Shown here: positions 56,423 to 64,000 of the stretch, in pieces | Position numbering within the stretch: position 1 is the first letter of the stretch | Layout of the letters: the number at the start of each line of letters is the position of its first letter | Assembly (NCBI GenBank): GCA_963705155.1 | Contig: CAVPJC010000017.1 | Location: 310,001 to 374,000 of the forward strand | Origin: CAVPJC01 sp963705155 | GTDB lineage: Bacteria > Chloroflexota > Anaerolineae > Anaerolineales > UBA4823 | DNA length: 64,000 nucleotides | Direction: 5' to 3' | Made by a program: the position numbers and the translations under genes | The notes under the pieces: model-generated | Databases searched by the model: none | The model's input: only the letters and a program-made list of their open reading frames with translations | Told to the model about the DNA's origin: nothing

Positions 56423-57361
56423 GATAAGAAGACAGAAAATTTTGTAGGTATAGATGTATAAAGGAAAGCTGGAGGTAGCTATATACGGTGAAGAAACAAT
56501 ATATTATGAGAATACAAGAGAGGGTGAGGCAGAATTGGTGGACTGTTGAAGAGATTGAACGAAACGCTGATAGTGCTGGAAGAGAGTGGAGGTTAAAAGA
56601 TAGAGAGGGCGCTGAAGTTGATGGCAGAAGGTTTGAGGGTGGAGGTGGTAAAAGACAGAGGGGTGAGGAACTTTGAGAGGGCTTATGGGAGTTGGAAAAA
56701 AGGATAGAATAGATGAGCAAGTGCTGGCCCACTTTGCTCAAGCTGTGCGACCGCGGGTGCGTAGCCTGCAAAGTGAACAAGAAACACATTTGACAGATCT
56801 GGTGCGACGTCGGCGCCAGGTGGTCGCCATGCTCACCGCCGAGAAGAACCGTTTGTACACCACTCCACGAGTCTGAAAGTGGGCGTAAAAAAACACATCG
56901 AGTTCTTGCAGGCAGAAGAAGAGGAGCTGGCAGCGGAGATCGCCAAGCTGATCGAAGCGCTGCCGCGATGGCGAGAGAAAGGGCAGATCTTGCAGAGTGT
57001 ACCTGGAATTGGTACGGTCAATGCAGCTACTCTGCTGGCAGAACTGCCTGAATTGGGCAACACCAGCGGACAGAAAATCGCCGCACTGGCTGGGGTGGCT
57101 ACCTACAACGGAGACAGTGGCAAGAAACGCGGTAGGCGAAAAACGGGCGGCGGGCGAGGAGGTGTGCGCAGCGCTTTCTACATGGCCTGCTTGTAGGCTA
57201 CGCGACATAATCCCGTGATCAAGCGTTTCTATGAGCGGCTGATTGCCAACGGCAAAGAAACCAAAGTGGCGTTGACGGCTTGTATGCGGAAATTGCTTTC
57301 GATCCTCAATGCGATGCTGCGTAAGATGGAGCTCTGGCGTTTGGCTAATTCGCAACTCTAA
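56423..57361 (+). mobile_element. Decayed IS110-family transposase
   Basis: Reading through several frames gives a full-length IS110 transposase (about 300 residues). N-terminal DEDD/RuvC-like part: VGIDV near 56444, KGKLEVAIYGEETIYYENTR, LLKRLNETLIVLEESGG, then a stop, ERALKLMAEGLRVEVV and KKDRID. Middle: EQVLAHFAQAVRPRVR and VVAMLTAEKNRLY. C-terminal transposase-20 part: LQSVPGIGTVNAATLLAELP, AALAGVATYNGDSGKKRG and GGVRSAFYMA, ending LWRLANSQL at TAA 57359-57361. All four acidic positions (D, E, D, D) and the C-terminal Ser region are present, but at least five frame breaks or stops exist. The first half is low-GC and purine-rich; from about 56720 composition matches the host. Element ends were not found. 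Confidence 0.85.
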
Positions 57362-57872
57362 AAACCTTGACATGTAACACAGTTGCTGCGAGCCGCCGTT
57401 CTTAGCGGCGTGGCAGCCCCCTCAGGCTAGCCGGTAGATTGCTTCACCCGGCAAACGAGCGCCGGGTTCGCCAAGATATGCCATGGGGTCTCAGTCCGTA
57501 AGGGAATCGCAATAACTTTATAGGCAGGGCGGACAAATTTTGTATGCCTGACTTGAACGCCAACGGCTATTTTTCTAGCCTGATGATTGGTCTACTCATC
57601 AAAATTATCTCAATCCAATGGTTTTCGACTTTTGTTAAGAACCTGCCAGGCATTGCGCGATTAGGCAATGCCACGTAAGGGATTTATGGGCGCAGGCGTC
57701 GTAATGTCTTTTTGGAGCCCGATTAGCTTAGCCTCGATGCTACTGCCGGCCTGGCCCGGGAGCAGCCTAATTTGAGACACTTTCCCGCAAAATTCGAAAC
57801 TCACGTCTCATAAATACCTCTATAATGAAAACATCTCAATTCCTCATATATTATTCAAAAAAGGAGAATGCC
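57362..57872. other. Non-coding region with three hairpins, right of the IS110 transposase
   Basis: A 511-base stretch without a gene. It has a two-part stem at 57385-57417 (GCTGC/GCAGC outside, GCCGC/GCGGC inside), a REP-like palindrome with ACCCGGC (57446-57452) pairing with GCCGGGT (57461-57467) inside the context ATTGCTTCACCCGG, and GGCATTGC (57649-57656) pairing with GCAATGCC (57665-57672). The first may belong to the insertion-sequence right end. The last part holds the promoter and ribosome site (AAGGAG) of the next gene. Confidence 0.5.
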
Positions 57873-59401
57873 ATGCGTACCAAACTGTTTGTCTCAATTA
57901 CAGTGATCGTTTTGTTTTTTGTTTTGGTGGGCGGCGCCTATGCCCGCTACGGTGCAAATCAGGCGCTCGCACCAGAGGCAACCGTCGGCACGGGTTTCAT
58001 GTTTCAAGGCCAGTTGAAGAGCGACGGCAACGCCGTCACCGCCAGTTGTGACATGACCTTTGGCTTGTTCGATGATGCTCTGTCCGGGGCGCAGGTTGGA
58101 AGCGCTATTGCCGCGACGATCCCGGTGACCAACGGGCAGTTCAGCGTGATGTTGAACAGCGGCGGTGAATTTGGCCCTGGCGCTTTCAACGGCTGGCCTG
58201 CTGGCTGCAGGTGGCGGTAAAGTGCCCGGGTGATGTCAGATTTCACCACGCTCTCGCCGCGCCAGCAAATTGCCGCTGCACCGTATGCGCAATATGCGTT
58301 GACTGAGAATCTTTGCTATTTCATCCACCTGGATTCAACAAACCCTGGAAATTAGCAGTCTGATCCTCGCTGCATATACAATGCGGCTACGATGGTGCTA
58401 ACGACCGGCTCATACGTCTTTGGTGGAACATAACGGTAACATGCCGCATCTGGCGGAGGTCTGGGTACTGGAAAACGCCAGCGGGCTTGGCAGGCGCACT
58501 AGCCTGGGTGCAGCTTTCTCCTACAGGCGGGACGCCTCCAGGGCACGTGATATTTAACAACGGCCGTTTATGATCCAACAGCAATCAGCATGATCGTGCA
58601 TGGCGGTTGTGCGGGAAATTGCTCACCGGCTTTTAAGTGATACCTGGGTGCTGTAGAATGCCAACGGCAACGGCGAGACTACGCCAGTTTGGACGCAACT
58701 GCCCTACGCGCCGGTAGCTAGAGATTATGACACAGCGGTCTACGACACGGCAGCAACCGGATGGTAGTGTTTGGTGGTGACCAAGGTTTCTCCGGAACTC
58801 TTATCGCAAAGATGTGTGGGTGCTGGTTGACGCCAATGGGATTGGTAGCCCAAGCTGGGTACAGTTATCCACAACTGGCAGTCGCGTGCTGTTCACGATG
58901 GTGTCGCTGCTGTCTATGATCCTGTTACCAATCGAATGATTATATTTGGAGGAGACGGCAGTACTTCGCTCCACTAGACTTCACCAATACAATGACACCT
59001 GGATACTGACTAACGCCAATGGACTTGACGGGACGCCTGAATGGATCGAGCTTGCTACAACGGTGCAGCTTTCTGCTATCAGAACTACTATTCTCTATTG
59101 ATATATGACTCGATTAGTAAGCGGATAATTTTATTCGGCGGCTAGTATTACGATGATATTACAACGGTGATCTATTACGACGATGTCTGGGTGCTGACTG
59201 AGGGAAACGGGATGGGCTCGAACTACGCATTGGATTCAGACGGCGCTAATGGGAGTTTGGTAACACGGAGATGCGCACTCCGCTGTTGGATATTCACTAT
59301 CATCGAATAGCTTGATCATCGCTAAAGAAATCACTTAAGGTAGTGATGCCTGAGCTAACGACGTCTGGCTGCTTACCAACGCCAACGGGCTGGTGCGTTA
59401 G
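57873..59401 (+). pseudogene. Decayed secreted kelch-like beta-propeller protein gene
   Basis: Starts well: AAAAGGAGAATGCC before ATG 57873, a signal peptide (LFVSITVIVLFFVLVGGAYA), then GTGFMFQGQLKSDGNAV and TLSPRQQIAAAPYAQYAL, a lead domain seen in other secreted proteins. After that the reading frame is broken every 50-150 bases by stops and shifts. Fragments of a repeated unit remain: VWVLENASGLG, DTWVL-NANGNGETTPVWTQL, DVWVLVDANGIGSPSWVQLS, AVYDPVTNRMIIFGG, NDTWILTNANGLDGTPEWIE, DVWVLTEGNGMGSN and the last DVWLLTNANGLV. These are kelch-type repeats (WV-ANG, YD, NRM-FGG). The break density is far higher than in neighbours, so real decay is likely. Confidence 0.7.
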
Positions 59402-59433
59402 CTTCTCAGGTGCGCCCCTTAAGGAGGCATGCC

Positions 59434-62400
59434 ATGAAAACCAATCTCTCTACTCGCAGTCTGCTCCTGCTTCTCTGCCTGATCATCGGCATGGTCATCG
59501 CCGTGCCGGCCCTGGCCGCGGCAGGCCGGAGCTTACACCCTCGATTGGTTCGCCTTCAGCAGCGGCGGCGGATCATCGAACGGCGGCGCCTACCAGCTCA
59601 ACAGCACAATCGGTCAATCGATGGCTGGAACGCTGAACGGCGGGTCTTACCAAATCAATGTGGGCTACTGGCCGGAGATCGCTGAACGCAGAGCCGGTCT
59701 CGTCCACGCTTGACCTCACTAAGTCTGCTTCAGTGAATACCGCCATCGCCAGGTCAAAACGTCAATTTCACGCTCACATTCAACGCGACCGGACCAGCGG
59801 CGATCCCGGTTGTCCTCACAGACACGCTGCCGGCCGGTATGACGTTATGTCAACGGCAGCATTACAGGCGGAGCGGCATACGATCCGGGCACGCGGCAGA
59901 TTCGATTCAATGGACCGGTCACGCCGGGGGTTCCAACCATCATCACCTACTCCGCAACGGTCAACGGCGATGTCCCGCCTGGCAGTGTTCTTGCCAACGC
60001 TGCAGCCGTCTCGTATGTCGTAAACAACACTACCTATCACCTGCAGCGCACCGCAGCGATCGCCGTGCCGGACAGCGACCCGTTCCACACGCTCACTTTT
60101 AATCTACGCCAACGGCGACGGCAACCTGTCTTCCCGGATGGTCGAACTGCTCAACCGGGCCGAACGCTCGGCGGCGAACGCGAACAGCGTTGTGCTGATA
60201 CTGCTGGACGGGCCGGCCGACGACGATACCCGCTTGTACCGCCTGCTGGGCGACTCTGCGGACGGCTGTCCCAGCTACCAGAACCCCACCTGCAACGGCC
60301 GTTATGTGCTCGGCCAGAGCTACTGGGGATGGAGCGACGATATCGCCAACGCCTACAGCCTGAGCGAGTTTCTGCAAGGGGCGATCCGCGCCTATCCCAA
60401 CGCCAGCCAGGTGATCGTTTCGCTGGTGGGGCATGGCTCGGGCTGGTATCCCGATGCGCTGCTCGGTCAGCCCAGCGCCTGGGATGGTCAACCGGGCGGC
60501 ATGCTGTGGGATACGCACCCGCACAGCTACCTGACGACGAAGGCCCTGGGCGATGCTTTCCGCTGGGCTTACCAGGCAACCGGGAAGAAAATTGACCTTG
60601 TCTACCTGGATGCTTGCCTGATGGCTGCCTCTGAGGTGGCCTTTGAACTGAGCGACAGCACCGCTTACCTGCTGGCTGCCGAAAACTGGACGTGGACATC
60701 CTTCCCCTATGATGCCTATCTCGGATCCAGAGCGTGCTTAATGGCACAGATAGCGCGGCTGCAAATCGGCGCCGCCTGGCTGAGCATCCAGGCAGAACCT
60801 GTTGCGCTCCAATTCCTATCCTTTTACCCTGTCGCTGATCGACCAGAGCCAGATGGGCGCAGTGCGCTCGGCGGTGGAAGCACTGGCGACTGCTCTGGAA
60901 GCCACGCTGCCGGCCGACAGTGGTAAGATCCTGGCTGCACAGACCTCTGAGATCTGCTTCGACAGCAATCAGGATAGCTACATTGACGCCGGCGACAACG
61001 CTTGCGACCTCTCCGGTTTTGCTGCAAATCTCGCCGTACAGTACGCCGCAAACCCGGCGGTGGTGAATGCGGCGGATGCAGTTCAAAATGCGGTGGCGGT
61101 CGCCGTGCTGGCAGAAGATCACGAGAACGGTGTGCCTTACACGACCCCAGACGCGCCGTGGGCCTGGCAGAACCTGGGTGGCTTGAGCATCTACACGCCT
61201 TTTCACACGGATGACTGGAAACGCGGTTTTTACACTGGCAGCCACCTGCGCATTGCGCAGAATGGACAATGGGGTTCGCTGCTCAACAGCTACTGGAATG
61301 CGCCGCCGCCCCAGCCAGGGTGTACCGCCAATTGCGAGCCCCTGCCGCCGATTGAAATTGCCCCGATCAGCGCACAGGCCAGCGCCGGGCAGGATTATAT
61401 CCAGCTCACCTGGTCGCTCGACCAACCTGTGAGCGGTCTGGCTGGCTACCATGTCTTGCGGCAAATCAGCGGAACGGACTTTATCACGCTGACAACGACG
61501 ATAGTGAACGCCAACCAGTACATTGATACCGGCAATCTCACCCTTGGCGTTACCTACTGTTACCAGGTGAAGGGCGTGAATGCGGGCAGCGAAGTTTTAG
61601 CCCAGTCTGGCGTGACCTGCGCCCGGTTTGGCGAGCTGATGCTGTGGGTGCCGCACATCAATGCCCTGCCCGGAGCCGTCGATGTCGCTGTGCCCATCAA
61701 TGTGGCCCAGGCGGCAGGCATCTGCATGGCCGCGCTGGATGTGACGATCAGTTACAACCCGGCGATCGCGGTTGCTAACGGCCAGGTTTCGCCAACGTCT
61801 TTCTCTGCGGGTTACGAATACACGGCCAATACCGCCGTTCCGGGACAGGTGCACATTACAGCCATCAACAATACCTGCACGCCGCTGTATGGCCCCGGCA
61901 CACTCTTCAATGTCAAATTCAACATCCTGGGTGCGTCCGGCCAGTCCTCTCCCGTTGATTTCATCACTGGCCTTTCGTACACGGCGATCTATGATGATAA
62001 CGATTTGACCAATCCTGTGCCCTTGTCGTTGACCGGCGGCTCACTCACAATCAATGCGGCATATATCCCAGGTGATGTCAATGGCGATGAGGCAATCAAC
62101 GCCGCCGACGCCTTGATGGCGCTGCGGATTGCCAGCGGGCGGATAACGCCGACCCCCCGGCAACTGGGCGCATGTGACGTCAATGGCGATGGAGCCTGCA
62201 CTGCCGCAGATGCAACCCTTATTCGCTGCCGCGCAGCGATGGGCTCGTGGGAAGGCTGCGGGTTGGGCGTGGTTTTGAACATCCATAGCAAACTGGAAGC
62301 CGTAGATATGGTTGGACCAGAACTACGGGAAGCCAACGTCCAGACAACAGGCGGCGCGAAAGGCGAAGAAGATCAGGAGCCGGTGCATATCGGTCTCTTC

Positions 62401-62790
62401 ACAATAAGTTCGGGCCAGGCCATCACGGCGTCTTTGAAGATCGCCAACGGAATGGAGTTCGCAGGCGGGACCTTCACCATCCAGTATGATCCAGCCCAGA
62501 TGGAATTCGATCGTGCGAGCCTGGCAGCCCTGACGAGCGGCTTTGGGGTGGATGCCAAGGTTTTGCAGCCAGGGTTGGTGCGTGTCGCCATGGCCCGGAA
62601 CACTGAAATTGCAGCCAACGGTGTCCTCCTCAACTTGCGTTTCAATGTCACGGGTACTGCATCGCCGGTTCAGATCGTCGATCTGAGCCTCAACGATGAA
62701 TACGGCCGCGACTTCGCCACCTCGGCGCTGCAAAAGCTGATCCACATCGTTTCGTGGCACAATATGTTCTTACCGGTGGTCACGCGTTGA
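59434..62790 (+). CDS. Secreted clostripain-type (C11) protease with cohesin-dockerin-cohesin tail, frameshifted
   Basis: About 1115 residues starting at ATG 59434 (AAGGAGG 6 bases before). Signal peptide LLLLLCLIIGMVIAVPALAA. Order of parts: short repeat region DWFAFSSGGGSSNGGAY, a DUF11-type beta domain (TDTLPAGMT, about 59730-60070), peptidase C11 domain (about 60090-61290) with the His in VSLVGHGSGWYPDALL and the Cys in VYLDACLMAASEVAFEL, a fibronectin-III-like domain (about 61340-61620), a cohesin-like domain (about 61640-62050), a type-I dockerin with two calcium loops GDVNGDEAINAADALMALR and CDVNGDGACTAADATLIRC (about 62070-62250), a second cohesin-like domain (about 62380-62730) and the end MFLPVVTR. 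Frame breaks near 59530, 59690, 59750, 59840, 60105 and 60720-60800. The last 2 kb is intact. Confidence 0.83.
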
Positions 62791-62824
62791 CGCAGCACAG
62801 CGGTTAAGGTATAACAATATGCGA

Positions 62825-62859
62825 GCGCCCGCTCATCGTGATGGCAGATGAGCGGGCGC
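62825..62859. terminator. Terminator between the C11 protease and TPR protein genes
   Basis: A perfect 13-bp stem (GCGCCCGCTCATC at 62825-62837 with its complement at 62847-62859), 9-base loop, followed by a T-rich stretch (TTATTTTT). It sits between two convergent genes and may serve both. Confidence 0.8.
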
Positions 62860-62882
62860 ATGGCTTATTTTTGGCCTGAGGT

Positions 62883-64000
62883 TCAACCTGCAGGGTGGAA
62901 CTTATCCCATGTGAGGCGTGTCCGCTCGATTTCCTGAGGCAGATCTAAACCATTGAACAGCACTTCAGCCCGTTCATATGCGAGTAGCGCGGATTCTGTC
63001 TGGCGCTTCATTAGCAGCAATCGCATCAACCCTCGTTGGCTGTAGGCCTCAAGATAATGATCTTGATTTGCCCGGGCTGCAGTAATTGCCTCATGAAACC
63101 GTTCTTCACCATAATCAAGCTTGCCTTGGGCGATATGAACCTCCCCCAGCGTTCGCAGTCCGTCGGACAGGAGTGCGGGCACCTGGGCATTGACAACCTG
63201 CCGAGAATATTCCTCTGCCAACGCCAGTTCGCCCAGATACAAATAGGCTTCAGCTAAGTTTTGCGCTGCAATGGCCCTGCCATGCATTTGTCCCAGTCTT
63301 TCAAACATCTCGAAAGCGGCCGTGGCTGTTTCGACGGCTTGAGTAAAGATAGGCCATAATTGCTTATCAGCAGGCGGGAAAATTGCAAGGCGTTGGCCGA
63401 TCAGGTTGTGATCGAAGGCCATGTTCAGACGGGCGCCGGCAAGATGCACCTGGTTGCCGATCTGTTCAAAGAGGGTAATAGCCTGGCCGCGATGGAATTT
63501 CGCTTCCTCGAGCTTGCTTTGCCGGGCATACAGGGTCGCCAGATGATTATGTGTCTTCGCCTGACCGTCAAGATACCCGAGCGATTCTGCTAATGACAAC
63601 GCCTCGGTGTAATATTGTTCAGCAAGACCGAAATCGCCCTGACGCCACTTGATATCCCCTTGCAGCCGCTCGGCTTCAAACCTGGCCAGGCTGGCCTTCT
63701 GCCAGGCCATCTCCAGGCCCTGTTCGCCGCCCTGACGGATATGCATCCAGGCCAGATTTTTATAAAAAAGCGCCTTCTCTGCAAGCAGGTTTTCGCTCGA
63801 TTCCAGCCCTGCCTGGTAGGCAGCGATGGCCTCATCGAGCTGGCCTTTGAGCTCGGCGGCATCGCCCTCCAGGCGCTTCACCAATAACTCCAATGCGGCT
63901 GAATGCGCCGGGGTTTGTCGCAGCCCAGTACTGGGATCACCGCTGCTAAACTTACGAAGTTCAGCCAGAATCAACCTCAGAATATCCCGGTCTTCGGCAT
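62883..64000 (-). CDS. Tetratricopeptide-repeat protein, 5-prime end outside the window
   Basis: Open from the right edge to the stop at 62883, at least 372 residues. It consists of TPR units: AELKGQLDEAIAAYQAGLES, GDIKWRQGDFGLAEQYYTEA, HNHLATLYARQSKLEEAKFH, AIAAQNLAEAYLYLGELALA and EVHIAQGKLDYGEERFHEAI. The pattern matches the C-terminal TPR arm of MalT/SARP-like regulators or large STAND ATPases, but the DNA-binding or ATPase part would lie outside. Nothing in the visible part is catalytic. The frame remains open at 64000 (EDRDILRLILAEL), so the true start is further upstream. Confidence 0.85.
   Translation of the reverse strand, partial: AEDRDILRLILAELRKFSSGDPSTGLRQTPAHSAALELLVKRLEGDAAELKGQLDEAIAAYQAGLESSENLLAEKALFYKNLAWMHIRQGGEQGLEMAWQKASLARFEAERLQGDIKWRQGDFGLAEQYYTEALSLAESLGYLDGQAKTHNHLATLYARQSKLEEAKFHRGQAITLFEQIGNQVHLAGARLNMAFDHNLIGQRLAIFPPADKQLWPIFTQAVETATAAFEMFERLGQMHGRAIAAQNLAEAYLYLGELALAEEYSRQVVNAQVPALLSDGLRTLGEVHIAQGKLDYGEERFHEAITAARANQDHYLEAYSQRGLMRLLLMKRQTESALLAYERAEVLFNGLDLPQEIERTRLTWDKFHPAG

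Noticed and set aside
56394..56789. Minus-strand Ser/Leu-rich 131-residue open frame
   Set aside because: It is the complement of the purine-rich half of the IS110 transposase, so its composition follows from the other strand.
57385..57470. tRNA gene suggested by GGTTCG and nearby stems
   Set aside because: No cloverleaf with acceptor, D and anticodon arms could be built.
60151..61464. Minus-strand 437-residue open frame
   Set aside because: Antisense to the C11 protease catalytic region; Arg/Pro/Gly-rich with no domain, while the plus strand has clear motifs.

Overview
The window looks like a chromosome segment from a Chloroflexota bacterium, most likely class Anaerolineae, probably a metagenome-derived assembly. 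The basis is inference from gene content: abundant secreted lipoproteins with Ala/Pro/Thr-rich linkers, large modular exoproteins ending in a short xLPV tail, a SpoVS gene without sporulation genes, a GatCAB amidotransferase, LacI-sensor/hybrid-kinase/AraC regulators and many ABC importers. No rRNA, tRNA or CRISPR array was recognised. Many genes, including housekeeping ones (gatA, gatC, recD2, degV), are split by single-base frameshifts, often in short G/C runs. I read these mostly as sequence or assembly errors, and each affected gene is annotated as one span.

Layout. 1-17.8 kb is a carbohydrate island best read as a beta-1,3-glucan (laminarin-type) locus. It holds a LacI-type sugar sensor overlapping a hybrid histidine kinase with an AraC output domain, a LacI DNA-binding stub, a cre-like operator, a sugar ABC importer (binding lipoprotein and two permeases), a GH16 remnant, a very large modular GH16 enzyme with four near-identical beta-sandwich modules, a GH16 lipoprotein, a roughly 1150-residue cytosolic protein that I suspect is a GH149/GH94-type beta-glucan phosphorylase, and an expansin-like protein. 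17.9-26.6 kb holds a small Lrp-type RAM protein and, on the minus strand, a peptide-type ABC importer operon ending in an amidohydrolase and an EamA permease. 27-30.3 kb has a metal-binding lipoprotein with an inserted domain and an ABC exporter. 30.4-36.3 kb has a SlyD-like FKBP, glutamate dehydrogenase, gatB, an aminotransferase and a sugar nucleotidyltransferase. 36.4-48.4 kb has a secreted subtilase, an M3 peptidase, gatA, gatC, an esterase lipoprotein, spoVS, a class-V aminotransferase, two tandem membrane-anchored paralogues of unknown function and degV. 48.4-56 kb has an FMN-dependent hydroxyacid oxidase, an ABC-2 exporter, recD2 and an LCP-family protein. 56-57.4 kb carries a decayed IS110-family transposase whose two halves differ sharply in base composition. 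57.9-62.8 kb has a decayed kelch-like exoprotein gene and a clostripain-type protease joined to cohesin-dockerin-cohesin. The window ends inside a TPR protein.

How the genes may work together (inference): extracellular GH16 enzymes and the expansin loosen and cut beta-glucan, the ABC importer takes up oligosaccharides, and the cytosolic phosphorylase candidate would release sugar phosphate. The sensor/kinase/AraC pair and the LacI-type operator would control the locus. The secreted proteases and the peptide importer suggest a parallel protein-scavenging lifestyle.
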